Source: Pedococcus bigeumensis
GTDB lineage: Bacteria > Actinomycetota > Actinomycetes > Actinomycetales > Dermatophilaceae
Reading direction: 5' to 3'
Assembly (NCBI RefSeq): GCF_006438965.1
Contig: NZ_RCZM01000001.1
Location: 683,097-747,096, forward strand
Length of the DNA stretch: 64,000 nt
Part shown: positions 24,869-34,493 of the stretch, one piece after another
Numbering within the stretch: the stretch's first letter is position 1
Layout: each line of letters starts with the position of its first letter
Translations under genes and position numbers: made by a program
Notes under the pieces: generated by a model
Told to the model about the DNA's origin: nothing
What the model saw: only the letters and a program-made list of their open reading frames with translations
Database searches by the model: none

Positions 24869-25390
24869 CTAAGAGGTCTCGAGGTCGTCCAGACCGCTGA
24901 TCACCACTTCAAGGAGCGCGGCCAGCTGGTCGCGCTCCTTGCGTGTCAGGCCCGCGAGCGTGTCCGACTCGACGACGTTGGCCTCGCGCACCGCCGCCCC
25001 GAACAGCTCCCACCCCTGGTCGGTGAGCTCGACGAGGACGCGGGTGCGGTTCTCCGGGTCGGGGGAGCGGCGCACCACCCCGCGCTCGGTCATCCGGTCC
25101 AGGCGGTGCGTCATCGACGACGCCGCCACGTTGGATGCGTCGGCCAGCCGGCTGGGGGTCATCGGCTTGCCGTCCGCCGTGGCCAGCTGGGCCACCACCG
25201 ACCACTCGCCGTGCGACAGGTCCAGGTCGATGAGCTGCCGGGTGTACCACTGCTCGAGCTTGCGGCTGAGCGAGTTGACGGCGGTGATGACGCGCTGGAC
25301 CGACTCGTCGCCGCCGGCTGCGACATAGGTGGCGACGGCTTCGCGGTACTGCTCTTGGGCGCTCTGGGCGCCCTCCGACCTCGGAGGCAT
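24869..25390 (-). CDS. MarR-family transcriptional regulator
   Basis: The 173-residue winged-helix regulator contains LSHGEWSVVAQLATADGKPM, TPSRLADASNVAASSMTHRL and DRMTERGVVRRSPDPENRTR, which are helices 2-4 and the wing of a MarR domain. The N-terminal 35 residues are a dimerisation extension. It is divergent from an MFS exporter gene, and two TTCGA-N2-TCGAA palindromes lie in the 68-base gap. The simplest reading is repression of itself and the pump, relieved by a small aromatic or phenolic ligand as in other MarR pairs (inference). Confidence 0.88.
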   Translation of the reverse strand: MPPRSEGAQSAQEQYREAVATYVAAGGDESVQRVITAVNSLSRKLEQWYTRQLIDLDLSHGEWSVVAQLATADGKPMTPSRLADASNVAASSMTHRLDRMTERGVVRRSPDPENRTRVLVELTDQGWELFGAAVREANVVESDTLAGLTRKERDQLAALLEVVISGLDDLETS

Positions 25391-25414
25391 GCCGTCATCT
25401 TCGCATGCTAAGAT

Positions 25415-25441
25415 TTCGACATCGAAATATTCGAACTCGAA
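25415..25441. promoter_or_regulatory. Paired operators between MarR and MFS genes
   Basis: TTCGA-CA-TCGAA (25415-25426) and TTCGA-AC-TCGAA (25430-25441) are two matching inverted repeats 15 bases apart. The AT-richness of this stretch against the rest of the window also marks it as a promoter region. Confidence 0.7.
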
Positions 25442-25458
25442 GAACTGTTGAAGTGACC

Positions 25459-26718
25459 ATGCGCGCCCGTCTGTTGATCCTCGCCTCCGCCGTAGCCATG
25501 CTCGGCTGGGGCACCGTCCTGCCCTACCAGTACGCCTACGCCGCCACCACGCGCGGGTGGGGCTCGCTGGTCGCAGCAGCCGCCTCGAGCCTGTTCTCGG
25601 TCGGCGCGCTGCTCGCTGCCCCGGTGGGTGGTCGCCTCGCCGACCGCATGTCCCCGGTGAAGGTCGCGGTGGCGGCCAAGGTCGTGGCGGCGGCGGGCGC
25701 CGCCTCGCTCATCTGGGCCGGCGGTCCGGTCTCGTTCCTCGTCGGCATGTTCGTCTTCGGGCTCGGCATCACCGCTGCTGGTCCCGCGCAGTCGGTCCTC
25801 GTGCTGCGCTGGGTCGGTGGCACGGACCGGCGTCGGGTCTTCGCCTGGCAGTTCACCGGCCAGGCCCTCGGGATGGCCGTCGGCGCCTTCGGTGCCGGCT
25901 ACGTCGTCGACCTGGACCGCGCGTCGGGCATGTGGCCCGCGTTCGCCGCGGCCGCGGCCGGCTTCCTCCTCTCCGGTGTCCTCCTGCTCGCGGCCGGCGC
26001 CCGCCGCTGGGGTATGCCGGTCGGCTCGGCCGAGGATGCCGCCCTCACCTCCCAAGGAGTCGGGACGGCCAGCCCGCGCGAGGCACTGCGCGCCATCTGG
26101 GCGATCCCGGCACTGCGCTGGACCGCGCTGATCACGGTGACCCTGGCACTGGGCTTCTACGCCCAGTTCGAGTCGGGGCTGCCGGCCTACGCGCTGACGG
26201 TGCTGCACGTGCACGAGACCACGATCGGGCTGGCGGCTGCCGTCAACTGCGTCGTCATCATCGCCCTGCAGATGCTCGTGGTGCGGCTCACGGCCAAGCG
26301 CAGCGGGGCCACCCTGCTCATGGGCGTGGGCGCCATCTGGACGCTGTCCTGGCTGGTGCTGGCTGCGTCGTCGCTGGCTCCCGAGCTGTCCGCGGCGCTC
26401 TTCGTGACGACCTTCGGGATCTTCGCCGTCGGCGAGACGATGTACGCACCGGTGCTCAACCCACTGACTGCCAGCCTGGCTCCGTCCGGACTGGTCGGCA
26501 CCACGCTGGGCATGTTCACCGCGCTGCAGACCGGAGTCTCGGCGGTCGGTCCGCTGGTCGCGGGAGTCATCCTCGGTGCCGGGCTCGGCAGCCTGTTCAT
26601 CGGGCTGCACGTCGCGATCAGCCTGCTCGCGGTCTTCGGTGCCTGGCGGTTGCGCGCCGCAATGCGGCCCAGGACGTCGTCCGCCCAGCGTCGCGTCGAC
26701 GCCGAGCTGGCCGCCTGA
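25459..26718 (+). CDS. Major facilitator superfamily transporter
   Basis: The 419-residue protein has 12 predicted transmembrane segments, beginning MRARLLILASAVAMLGWGTV. The family loop 2-3 motif is present as GGRLADRMSPVKV (G-x-x-x-D-x-x-x). A second, degenerate repeat of the fold follows the central hydrophilic loop (around 185-215). It probably exports a small compound using proton motive force. The regulator is the divergent MarR protein. ATG at 25459 was chosen because it starts the first helix and lies just after the operators; the in-frame codons upstream run through the operators. Confidence 0.85.
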   Translation: MRARLLILASAVAMLGWGTVLPYQYAYAATTRGWGSLVAAAASSLFSVGALLAAPVGGRLADRMSPVKVAVAAKVVAAAGAASLIWAGGPVSFLVGMFVFGLGITAAGPAQSVLVLRWVGGTDRRRVFAWQFTGQALGMAVGAFGAGYVVDLDRASGMWPAFAAAAAGFLLSGVLLLAAGARRWGMPVGSAEDAALTSQGVGTASPREALRAIWAIPALRWTALITVTLALGFYAQFESGLPAYALTVLHVHETTIGLAAAVNCVVIIALQMLVVRLTAKRSGATLLMGVGAIWTLSWLVLAASSLAPELSAALFVTTFGIFAVGETMYAPVLNPLTASLAPSGLVGTTLGMFTALQTGVSAVGPLVAGVILGAGLGSLFIGLHVAISLLAVFGAWRLRAAMRPRTSSAQRRVDAELAA

Positions 26719-26830
26719 CAAAGCCCCGCGAGCGGCGGCCAGGCACGCGGCATACCGTCACATCTGTCACACCAGCCCCACAATCGGGACGGCTCGGGCG
26801 CGGCTCCCGGATCGGGGTCAGGTGCCGACC

Positions 26831-26843
26831 TAGCATCGCGGGC
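26831..26843 (+). promoter_or_regulatory. Leaderless -10 element of mreB
   Basis: TAGCAT at 26831-26836 is seven bases before the GTG at 26844. Confidence 0.45.
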
Positions 26844-27881
26844 GTGAGAGGTGGTGTGCGCGGCTGGATGACGCTGGGTCGAGACCTGGCGATCGACCTC
26901 GGCACCGCCAACACGCTGGTCTACGAGCGGGGTCGCGGCGTCGTCCTCGACGAACCGTCCGTGGTCGCCATCGAGGCCGGCACCGGCAAGCTGATCGCTG
27001 CCGGCACGCGCGCCAAGGAGATGCTCGGTCGCACGCCGGGCCACGTGCGTGCGGTGCGACCACTGGCCGACGGGGTCATCTCCGACGCCGACGTCACCGA
27101 GCAGATGCTGCGGTACTTCGTCGACCAGGTGCGGCCCTCGCGCCTGATCCGTCCCCGCATGGTCGTCTGCGTCCCGAGCGAGGTGACCGGTGTCGAGCGG
27201 CGTGCCCTCGAGGACGCCGCCGTCCGCTCGGGTGCTCGTCGGGTCTACGTCATCGAGGAGCCGATGGCCGCTGCCATCGGCGCGGACCTGCCGGTCAACG
27301 AGACCTCGGCGTCGATGGTCGTCGACATCGGTGGCGGCACGACCGACGTGGCGGTGATCAGCCTCGGCGGCATCGTCACGGCGAAGTCCGTGCGCGTCGG
27401 CGGCGACGAGATCGACGAGGCGGTGATCGCCCATGTCAAGAGCGAGTACTCGCTGCTGCTGGGGGAGCGCAGCGCCGAGGACATCAAGGTGGCGGTCGGG
27501 TCCGCCTTCCCCCTCAGCGAGGAGACGAGCACGCGCGTGCGGGGCCGCGACCTGGTCAGCGGGCTGCCCAAGACGGTCACGATCTCCAGCCAGGAGGTCC
27601 GTCGTGCGATCGAGGGGCCGGTGCTGCAGATCGTCGAGCTGGTCCGCGCCACCCTCGACGTCTGCCCACCTGAGCTGGCCGGCGACATCCTCGACAACGG
27701 CGTCACGCTGACCGGCGGGGGAGCCCTGCTCCGCGGCCTCGACGAACGGCTCCGCCACGAGCTCGGTGTCCCGGTGCGGGTCGCCGACGACCCGCTGCGG
27801 GCCGTGGTGCGCGGCTCGGGCCGCTGCATCGAGGAGTTCTCCACGCTCGAGCGGGTCCTCATCGACACCCGCCGCTTCTGA
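26844..27881 (+). CDS. mreB: Rod-shape-determining actin homologue MreB
   Basis: The 345-residue cytoplasmic ATPase forms membrane-bound filaments that place the elongation machinery. Actin-fold nucleotide motifs are clear: LAIDLGTANTLVYE (phosphate 1), VVDIGGGTTDVAVI (phosphate 2) and LTGGGALLRGLDERL (adenosine). Residues EEPMAAAIGADLPV form the connect region. GTG at 26844 fits the leaderless -10; two other in-frame starts follow within eight codons. It heads an mreB-mreC-mreD-mrdA operon with three-base gaps. Presence of this set suggests a rod or rod-coccus cell form, at least ancestrally. Confidence 0.95.
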   Translation: MRGGVRGWMTLGRDLAIDLGTANTLVYERGRGVVLDEPSVVAIEAGTGKLIAAGTRAKEMLGRTPGHVRAVRPLADGVISDADVTEQMLRYFVDQVRPSRLIRPRMVVCVPSEVTGVERRALEDAAVRSGARRVYVIEEPMAAAIGADLPVNETSASMVVDIGGGTTDVAVISLGGIVTAKSVRVGGDEIDEAVIAHVKSEYSLLLGERSAEDIKVAVGSAFPLSEETSTRVRGRDLVSGLPKTVTISSQEVRRAIEGPVLQIVELVRATLDVCPPELAGDILDNGVTLTGGGALLRGLDERLRHELGVPVRVADDPLRAVVRGSGRCIEEFSTLERVLIDTRRF

Positions 27882-27884
27882 CCG

Positions 27885-28703
27885 ATGCGAGTCACCTCCA
27901 GACGACGGCTGCTCGTGGTGCTGCTGGTCCTGACCGTCGCAGTCCTCGGTCTCGACGTGTCCGGAAGGGCAGGGGTAGGGCCGCTGCGTTCGGCCGGTGG
28001 CGCCGTGCTGGGGCCTCTCGAGCGGCTGCTCTCGCCCGGCGACGGAGCGGCAGCACCCGATGCCCAGTCGGCGCGCGACGCGTTGCGGCTCGATCAGGCG
28101 TCACAGCAATCCGTTGCAGGACAACAGCTTCGCGAGCTCATCGACTCACCTGACCTTTCCGGTCGTGAGTTCGTCCCCGCTCGGGTGGTCGGCGTCGGTC
28201 GTGAGGGCGCTGCCGGGCCCGAGCGGGTCACGCTCGACGTCGGGTCCCGCGACGGGGTGAGGGCCAACCTGTCCGTGGTGAGCTCCGACGGGCTGGTGGG
28301 CCGCGTGGTGGCGGTCTCGCCGTGGACGTGTGACGTGCTGGTCGTCGGCAGTGCGGACCTCGTCGTCGGCGTCACGGCCGGTGCGGGCGGCACGCTCGGC
28401 TCGGTCGGCAGCGGGGCGCAGGGCGAGCACCGCCGCCCCGCGGGCGAGCTCAACCTCACGGTCGTCGAGCGCGGCGCGGTGCGACCCGGCGACGTCGTGA
28501 CCACGCTGGGCAGTGTCGGCGGGTCGCCCTTCCCGTCCGGCCTCCGGGTCGGGAGGGTGACGAGTGTCGACGAGGTGCCTGGCGACCTGACCCCCACGGC
28601 AGCCGTCCGCCCCGCCGTCGACCTGACCACGCTCGGAGTGGTCGGCGTCCTGCGCACCGGCCCGCGGTCCACGCCACGACCCGCCCTCACGGGCGGAGGC
28701 TGA
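27885..28703 (+). CDS. mreC: Rod-shape-determining protein MreC
   Basis: The 272-residue protein has one N-terminal transmembrane helix (RLLVVLLVLTVAVLGLDVSG), a short Gln/Arg-rich helix around 60-85, and an extracellular beta domain (about 100-255). The domain contains VTLDVGSRDGVRANLSVVSS, DGLVGRVVAVSPWTCDVLV, RPGDVVTTLGSVGGSPFPSG and LRVGRVTSVDE, all typical of MreC. It links MreB filaments with penicillin-binding protein 2 outside the membrane. It begins three bases after mreB and ends three bases before mreD. Confidence 0.93.
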   Translation: MRVTSRRRLLVVLLVLTVAVLGLDVSGRAGVGPLRSAGGAVLGPLERLLSPGDGAAAPDAQSARDALRLDQASQQSVAGQQLRELIDSPDLSGREFVPARVVGVGREGAAGPERVTLDVGSRDGVRANLSVVSSDGLVGRVVAVSPWTCDVLVVGSADLVVGVTAGAGGTLGSVGSGAQGEHRRPAGELNLTVVERGAVRPGDVVTTLGSVGGSPFPSGLRVGRVTSVDEVPGDLTPTAAVRPAVDLTTLGVVGVLRTGPRSTPRPALTGGG

Positions 28704-28706
28704 CCC

Positions 28707-29198
28707 GTGCCCGTCCCCAACCTGGCCGTCACCGCCCGTGGCCTCCTGCTGCTGGTCGCGGCGGTGGCCTCGGTGACCCTGGCCGCCCGCTCCCAGCTGG
28801 CGTTGCCCGACCTTGTGCTGCCCGTCGTCGTCGCGGGTGCACTGCGCACCGGCGCCTCCCGTGGCGCACTCCTCGGGCTCGCCGGCGGCTGGCTGGTCGA
28901 CCTGATGCCACCCGGTTCTGCGGTGCTGGGCACGGCTGCCCTCGTGTATGCCGGTGCCGGCCTGCTGGCCGGGGCCGGTCGGCGCGAGGGGGATACGCCG
29001 TTCGGCTGGGTGGCCGTCGTGGGTGCGGCCTGCGCCGTGCTCGTGACGACCGGACGACTGGTGGTCGCCGCCTTGTCCGGTGCCGCCGTCGAGTGGCCGC
29101 TGGTCGGGATCCGCCTGGGGCTCACCGCGCTGCTCTGTGCGGTCTTGGTGCCCGTGCTCGTCAGCCTCGAGCAGCGGCTGGCGCGGGGACGACGATGA
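28707..29198 (+). CDS. mreD: Rod-shape-determining protein MreD
   Basis: The 163-residue membrane protein has four to five hydrophobic segments (GLLLLVAAVASVTLAA, LVLPVVVAGALRTGASRGAL, VLGTAALVYAGAGLLAGA, VAVVGAACAVLVTTGRLVVA). The pattern GLAGGWLVDLMPPGSAVLG is characteristic of MreD. It bridges MreC and the elongation synthases. The GTG start is three bases after mreC. Confidence 0.88.
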   Translation: MPVPNLAVTARGLLLLVAAVASVTLAARSQLALPDLVLPVVVAGALRTGASRGALLGLAGGWLVDLMPPGSAVLGTAALVYAGAGLLAGAGRREGDTPFGWVAVVGAACAVLVTTGRLVVAALSGAAVEWPLVGIRLGLTALLCAVLVPVLVSLEQRLARGRR

Positions 29199-29214
29199 AG
29201 CCGCTGTGGCGGCC

Positions 29215-31221
29215 ATGACGCGCTCGTCCGTCGTGCGGGACCACTCGACCCGTGTCTGGGTGCTCGCCCTCGTGGTCCTGTGCTTCATGGGAGCGCTGCT
29301 CGGGCGGCTGGGGCAGGTCCAGATCGTGGGTCACGCGGACTACCAGCGGGCGGCGGCGACGCTCAACACCCGCACGGTGACCGAGGCCGCTGTCCGGGGC
29401 CGCATCCTCGACCGCAACGGGGTGCCGCTCGTCGACAACACGACCGAGACGGCTGTCACCGTCGACCGAGCGGTGCTCGTCGATGCGAAGGATGGTGGTC
29501 GCGACCTCGTGCGGCGAGTGGCAGCAGTGCTGGGCGACCCGTTCGACCTGCTGTGGGGGCGTACCCAGCTCTGCGGCGTCAAGGACGCGCCGCCGGCTCC
29601 GGTCTGCTGGGCAGGGTCCGCCTACGTACCGATCCCGTTGACCAGCGGTGCCGACCCACGCAAGGCGCTGAGCCTCCTCGAACGTCCGGATCTCTATCCA
29701 GGAGTGGGGGTTTCGGCTCAGCCGGTGCGGGAGTACCCGGCCAAGGGGACCGTCAACGCCGCCCACCTCCTTGGCTACCTCGGCCGGTCGAGCGCCGAGG
29801 ACCTGTCGGCGTCGAAGGGCTCGATCGGTGACCTCGACCTGGTCGGTCGGTCCGGTCTGGAGCAGGAGTACGACACCCGGCTCCGGGGCACCCCGGGGTC
29901 GAGCACGGTCGCAGTCGACCCGCGGGGCATCGTCACCAGCACCCTCGGACAGACCGACCCGGTGCCCGGCCAGGACGTCGTCACCAACGTCGACGCCCGC
30001 GTCCAGTCGGCAGCGGAGAGCGCCCTGGCATCGGCCGTGGCCACTGTGCGCACCCACGGCCACCGGGCCGACTCGGCTGCGGCGGTGGTCCTCGACGTCA
30101 CGAACGGCGGAGTCGTCGCGGCAGCCAGCTACCCGACCTACGACCCGGACGTGTGGACCGGAGGTGTCACCCCGGCCGGGCTCGCCCGTCTCACCGACCC
30201 TGCTGCCGGGACGCCGTTGGTGTCCAGGGTGACGTCCGCTGGGTTCTCGCCGGCCTCGACCTTCAAGGTCGTCAGCCTTCCCGCCGCGGTCCGCGCCGGC
30301 AACTCGCTCGCAGGCACCTACAACTGCACGTCCAGCTACACGATCGGGAACCGCCGGTTCGCCAACTTCGAGTCCCGCGCCTACGGCCCGATCTCCCTGC
30401 GCAAGGCCGTCGAGGTCTCCTGCGACACGATCTTCTACGACTTCGCCTACCGGTCCTGGCTGGCCCAGGGCGGGCTGGGCGCGAAGTCGGACGCCAGGGA
30501 CCCCTTCGTCGCGATGGCCGACGCGTTCGGGCTGGGGCGCCCGACGGGCATCGACCTTCCGGGGGAGCAGGCCGGGCGGATCCCCGACCGTCAGTGGAAG
30601 CAGCAGCAGTGGGAACAGACCCGCGTGGAGACGTGCAAGCGGGCCAGGTCCGGCTACCCGGAGGAGGCCGCCACGGACCCCAGCCGCGCGGCATACCTGA
30701 AGGAGCTCGCCATCGAGAACTGCCGGACCGGCTTCCAGTTCCGCGCCGGGGACGCGGCGAACTTCGCCATCGGCCAGGGCGACATCACGGTCACGCCGCT
30801 GCAGATGGCGCAGGTCTACGCCGCGATCGCCAACGGCGGGACGCTCTGGAAGCCGGAGGTCGCACGGGCCTTCGCGGCACCGGGCGGGACACCCCAGCCC
30901 GTGGCGGCGGCCAAGGTGGGGACGGTGGCCTTCCCGCCCGGCACCTTGGCCTTCCTCCACGACTCCCTGCGGGGCGTCGTGACGTCGGGTACGGCCAAGG
31001 ATGCGTTCGCCGGCTTCCCGCTCGACCAGTGGCCGGTGGCGGGCAAGACCGGCACGGCCGAGGCGTTCGGCAAGCAGGACACCGCGTGGTTCGTGTCCTA
31101 TGCACCGGCCACCAAGCCGCGGTATGCCGTGGCGGTGGTGGTCTCGCAGGGTGGCACCGGGGGCGAGGTCGCTGCACCGGTTGCCCGCAAGATCCACGAC
31201 GTCCTGCGCACCCTGAAGTGA
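29215..31221 (+). CDS. mrdA: Penicillin-binding protein 2 (elongation-specific transpeptidase)
   Basis: The 668-residue class B PBP cross-links lateral-wall peptidoglycan. It has an N-terminal anchor ([20 protein letters not shown]), a pedestal domain with [17 protein letters not shown], and a transpeptidase domain. Catalytic motifs are STFK at 348-351 (Ser348), SCD at 402-404 and KTG at 611-613. The SCD in place of SxN is seen in PBP2 proteins. A Cys-rich insertion between 460 and 505 ([18 protein letters not shown]) is unusual and could form an extracellular disulfide. Start is ATG at 29215; a GTG three codons upstream is possible. No rodA/ftsW partner follows; lpdA comes next. Confidence 0.93.
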   Translation: MTRSSVVRDHSTRVWVLALVVLCFMGALLGRLGQVQIVGHADYQRAAATLNTRTVTEAAVRGRILDRNGVPLVDNTTETAVTVDRAVLVDAKDGGRDLVRRVAAVLGDPFDLLWGRTQLCGVKDAPPAPVCWAGSAYVPIPLTSGADPRKALSLLERPDLYPGVGVSAQPVREYPAKGTVNAAHLLGYLGRSSAEDLSASKGSIGDLDLVGRSGLEQEYDTRLRGTPGSSTVAVDPRGIVTSTLGQTDPVPGQDVVTNVDARVQSAAESALASAVATVRTHGHRADSAAAVVLDVTNGGVVAAASYPTYDPDVWTGGVTPAGLARLTDPAAGTPLVSRVTSAGFSPASTFKVVSLPAAVRAGNSLAGTYNCTSSYTIGNRRFANFESRAYGPISLRKAVEVSCDTIFYDFAYRSWLAQGGLGAKSDARDPFVAMADAFGLGRPTGIDLPGEQAGRIPDRQWKQQQWEQTRVETCKRARSGYPEEAATDPSRAAYLKELAIENCRTGFQFRAGDAANFAIGQGDITVTPLQMAQVYAAIANGGTLWKPEVARAFAAPGGTPQPVAAAKVGTVAFPPGTLAFLHDSLRGVVTSGTAKDAFAGFPLDQWPVAGKTGTAEAFGKQDTAWFVSYAPATKPRYAVAVVVSQGGTGGEVAAPVARKIHDVLRTLK

Positions 31222-31278
31222 GGTCCTGCGACTGCTGGAGCAGGGATGGGCGAGGTGTGGCACCGGTGCGACAGTCAG

Positions 31279-31291
31279 TAGGCTGGCTGTC
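31279..31291 (+). promoter_or_regulatory. Leaderless -10 element of lpdA
   Basis: TAGGCT at 31279-31284 is seven bases before the ATG at 31292. Confidence 0.5.
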
Positions 31292-32686
31292 ATGGCTGAC
31301 TTCGATGTCGTAGTTCTCGGTGCTGGTCCTGGTGGGTACGTCGCGGCGATCCGCGCCTCGCAGCTCGGTCTCAAGGCCGCGGTGGTCGAGTCGAAGTACT
31401 GGGGCGGTGTCTGCCTCAACGTCGGGTGCATCCCGTCCAAGGCGCTCCTGCGCAACGCCGAGCTCTCGCACATCCTGACCCACGAGAAGGACAAGTTCGG
31501 GATCGAGGGCGACGCCACGATGTCGTTCGGCCCGACCCACGCCCGCTCGCGCACGGTGTCGGCCGGCATTGTCAAGGGTGTCCACTTCCTGATGAAGAAG
31601 AACAAGATCGAGGAGATCGACGGCTGGGGGACCCTGACCAGCGCCACCTCGATGGACGTCGCGCTCAACTCGGGCGACAAGCGCACGGTCACCTTCGACA
31701 AGCTCATCATCGCCACCGGCGCGACGACCCGGCTCATCCCGGGCACGTCCCTGTCGGACCGCGTCGTGACCTACGAGGAGCAGATCCTCACCGACCAGCT
31801 GCCCGGCTCGATCGTCATCGCCGGCTCCGGTGCGATCGGCGTCGAGTTCGCCTACGTCATGAAGAACTTCGGCGTCGACGTGACGATCGTGGAGTTCCTC
31901 GACCGGATGGTGCCGACCGAGGACGCCGAGGTGTCCAAGGAGCTGCTCAAGCACTACAAGAAGCTCGGCGTCACGATCATGCTCTCGACCAAGGTCGAGT
32001 CGATCGACGACAGCGGTGAGAAGGTCAAGGTCACCGTCTCGCCCGCTGCCGGCGGTGACTCCCAGGTCATCGAGACCGACAAGGTCCTGCAGGCGATCGG
32101 GTTCGCGCCGCGTCTCGAGGGCTACGGCCTCGACGCGCTCGGGATCGCGACCGAGCGGGGCGCCATCGTCATCGACGACCACTGCCGCACCAACGTCGAC
32201 AACGTCTACGCGATCGGCGACGTGACGGGCAAGCTCATGCTGGCCCACACGGCCGAGGCGCAGGGCGTCGTCGCGGCAGAGACCATGGCGGGCGCCGAGA
32301 CGATGCCGGTCGAGTACGACTTCATCCCGCGAGCGACCTATTGCCAGCCGCAGATCGCGTCGTTCGGCTACACCGAGGCACAGGCCAGGGAGAAGGGCTT
32401 CGACGTCAAGGTCGCGAAGTTCCCGTTCTCCGCCAACGGCAAGGCGATGGGGCTCGGCGACGCCGTCGGCTTCGTCAAGGTCGTGGCCGACGCCACGCAC
32501 AACGAGATCATCGGCGCCCACCTCATCGGCCCCGACGTCACCGAGCTGCTGCCCGCGCTCACCCTGGCCCAGAAGTGGGACCTCACCGCCGACGAGGTGG
32601 CTCGAAACGTGTTCGCCCACCCGACGCTGTCCGAGGCGGTCAAGGAAGCCGTCGAGGGCATCGCCGGCCACATGATCAACCTCTGA
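31292..32686 (+). CDS. lpdA: Dihydrolipoyl dehydrogenase
   Basis: The 464-residue flavoprotein is the E3 subunit shared by pyruvate and 2-oxoglutarate dehydrogenase complexes and re-oxidises their dihydrolipoyl groups with NAD. FAD binding: [20 protein letters not shown]. The redox disulfide is Cys41-Cys46 in [16 protein letters not shown] binding: [15 protein letters not shown]. The C-terminal dimer helix carries the catalytic His-Glu pair in [13 protein letters not shown]. The gene stands alone with its own leaderless promoter, away from other complex subunits, as is common in actinobacteria. Confidence 0.96.
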   Translation: MADFDVVVLGAGPGGYVAAIRASQLGLKAAVVESKYWGGVCLNVGCIPSKALLRNAELSHILTHEKDKFGIEGDATMSFGPTHARSRTVSAGIVKGVHFLMKKNKIEEIDGWGTLTSATSMDVALNSGDKRTVTFDKLIIATGATTRLIPGTSLSDRVVTYEEQILTDQLPGSIVIAGSGAIGVEFAYVMKNFGVDVTIVEFLDRMVPTEDAEVSKELLKHYKKLGVTIMLSTKVESIDDSGEKVKVTVSPAAGGDSQVIETDKVLQAIGFAPRLEGYGLDALGIATERGAIVIDDHCRTNVDNVYAIGDVTGKLMLAHTAEAQGVVAAETMAGAETMPVEYDFIPRATYCQPQIASFGYTEAQAREKGFDVKVAKFPFSANGKAMGLGDAVGFVKVVADATHNEIIGAHLIGPDVTELLPALTLAQKWDLTADEVARNVFAHPTLSEAVKEAVEGIAGHMINL

Positions 32687-32739
32687 CCGCCTTCGGTCCC
32701 CAACTCATCGTCCGCCCAGGACAGTTCGGAGTCCCCGGT

Positions 32740-33345
32740 ATGCCGCGCGTCCGCCTGCCGATCACGACCGAGCGGCTCGTGCTGCGCAGCTTCCGGCCCG
32801 GTGACGAGGACGACGTCTTCGCCTACCGGTCGGTCCCGTCAGTGGTTCGCTACATCCCGGGGGAGCCCAAGACCCGCGAGCAGGTGGCCGACCTGGTGGC
32901 CGAGCGTGCGACCGCGGGGCGGATCGAGGAGCAGTCCCCGAACCTGACGCTCGCGGTGGAGCTCGACGGCCGCGTCATCGGTGACGTGCTCCTCCTGCTC
33001 GACGGCCTGGGTGGCAGGGACGGACGGCAGGCAGAGATCGGTTGGGTGTTCGCGCCAGACGTCGCCGGCCGCGGGTACGCCACCGAGGCGGCCCGGGCGA
33101 TCACGGATGCCGCCTTCCGCGAGGTCGGGGTACACCGGGTCTGGGCCGAGCTCGAGCCCGAAAACACCGCGTCGTCGGCGGTCTGCGAGCGCCTCGGGAT
33201 GCGCCGTGAGGCGTTCTTCCAGAAGGCCTCCTGGTTCAAGGAGCGCTGGACCGACCTGGCGATCTACGCGATCCGCGCTGACGAGTGGTCCGGTGACCAA
33301 CCCGTCCCGACGGTCTCGGACGAGCTGACCGAGACCGAGTCCTGA
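32740..33345 (+). CDS. GNAT-family N-acetyltransferase (RimJ/RimL-like)
   Basis: The 201-residue protein opens with LPITTERLVLRSFRPGDEDD, the usual first strand of RimJ/RimL-type acetyltransferases. The acetyl-CoA loop is WVFAPDVAGRGYATEAARAI, with the V-x-G-R-G-x-A form, and the C-terminal half has GVHRVWAELEPENTASSAVC. These enzymes acetylate protein or small-molecule amines; the acceptor is unknown. ATG at 32740 was chosen because it is the first start in front of the domain; it lies inside a GGTATGCCGCG copy. The acyltransferase gene follows in the same direction. Confidence 0.82.
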   Translation: MPRVRLPITTERLVLRSFRPGDEDDVFAYRSVPSVVRYIPGEPKTREQVADLVAERATAGRIEEQSPNLTLAVELDGRVIGDVLLLLDGLGGRDGRQAEIGWVFAPDVAGRGYATEAARAITDAAFREVGVHRVWAELEPENTASSAVCERLGMRREAFFQKASWFKERWTDLAIYAIRADEWSGDQPVPTVSDELTETES

Positions 33346-33386
33346 TCGGCGAGGCTCCCGCTCCGTCATCGGAGCGGCGTTCACCG

Positions 33387-34493
33387 TTGCCTGCGCTCAC
33401 CGGGCTGCGGGTGCTTGCTGCGTCCTGGGTGGTGCTGTTCCACTATCGCCCCGACCTCGAGGCACTGGCGCCGTGGACGACGCCCGCCGACACCTTCATG
33501 CAGGCCGGCTACCTCGGCGTGGACCTGTTCTTCCCCCTCAGCGGGTTCATCCTGGCCTACAACTACGCGGACTCGATGAGCACCTTCTCGCGGCAGTCCG
33601 CGATCTCCTTCATTCGCAACAGGTTCGCGCGCGTCTGGCCGGTGCACTTCGTGGCGCTGAACGTCGACCTCGCCATGGCGGTCGCCATGGGCACGCTCGG
33701 GATCGGCGAGGGAGGGCACCGACGCACGCCCGCGGCATACGGACAGAACGTGCTGATGGTGCACAACTGGTTCAACGACCGGCCCAGCTTCAACGGCCCG
33801 GCCTGGTCGATCGCCTCGGAGTGGTTCGCCTACCTGCTCGCACCGTTGCTCTTCGTGCTGGTGGCGCGCGTGGTGCGGGCCCGTACCTCGGTGCTCTTCG
33901 CCGCCCTGTCGTATGCCGCGATGCTCACCGTCTTCGCCCTGTTCGCCCTGCCGAACGGCAACCTCGAGCACATGTTCTACGTGCGGATCATGGGTGAGTT
34001 CATCGCCGGGATGTTCCTCTGCCTGGCCTGGGTGCGCGGCGGCCTGTCCCTCGGACGGCTGGCACCGCTGCTTCCGGTCGTCGTGCTGGCCGTCGCACTC
34101 GTGCCGGCGGTCTCCTCCAGTGACTACTGGATGGCGCCGGCCATGGGGCTCGTGGTCGCCGTCGTCGCGAGTGCGGGTGGCTGGGTCGGCTCGTGGCTGT
34201 CGACGTCGTTCATGGTGGCAGCGGGAGAGGCGTCCTACTGCCTCTACATGACGCACTACCTGATGCGCCCGGTCGTCACCTGGCTGCGCGAGTGGGGTGA
34301 CGACGCCTGGTGGTCCGCCGCCTTGGCAGTCGCGGCACTCGTGCTGGCCCTCGGGGCGGCCGCCTGGCTGATGCACGTCCTGGTCGAGCGCCCGGCACGA
34401 CGACTCGTGCACGTCCGCAGCCGCACCCCCGAGCCAGCCCCGGTCGGTGCGGGCCATCATGGACCCCAACCCGACCGAGAGGACTTCGCATGA
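33387..34493 (+). CDS. Acyltransferase-3 family membrane protein (OafA/YrhL-like)
   Basis: The 368-residue protein has ten or so hydrophobic segments. It opens PALTGLRVLAASWVVLFHYR, the family hallmark with the catalytic His, and continues YLGVDLFFPLSGFILAYNYA and RFARVWPVHFVALNV. These proteins move acetyl or other acyl groups onto sugars of wall polymers or lipids across the membrane. The start TTG at 33387 is the first near the domain; no ATG or GTG in frame was seen close upstream, so translation may be coupled to the GNAT gene. Its stop overlaps the start of the SIS gene by four bases. Confidence 0.83.
   Translation: MPALTGLRVLAASWVVLFHYRPDLEALAPWTTPADTFMQAGYLGVDLFFPLSGFILAYNYADSMSTFSRQSAISFIRNRFARVWPVHFVALNVDLAMAVAMGTLGIGEGGHRRTPAAYGQNVLMVHNWFNDRPSFNGPAWSIASEWFAYLLAPLLFVLVARVVRARTSVLFAALSYAAMLTVFALFALPNGNLEHMFYVRIMGEFIAGMFLCLAWVRGGLSLGRLAPLLPVVVLAVALVPAVSSSDYWMAPAMGLVVAVVASAGGWVGSWLSTSFMVAAGEASYCLYMTHYLMRPVVTWLREWGDDAWWSAALAVAALVLALGAAAWLMHVLVERPARRLVHVRSRTPEPAPVGAGHHGPQPDREDFA

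Noticed and set aside
33346-33386. An earlier start for the acyltransferase within the gap after the GNAT gene
   Set aside because: In frame there is no ATG or GTG near, only CTG and GTC codons. The TTG at 33387 stays as the best, though uncertain, start.
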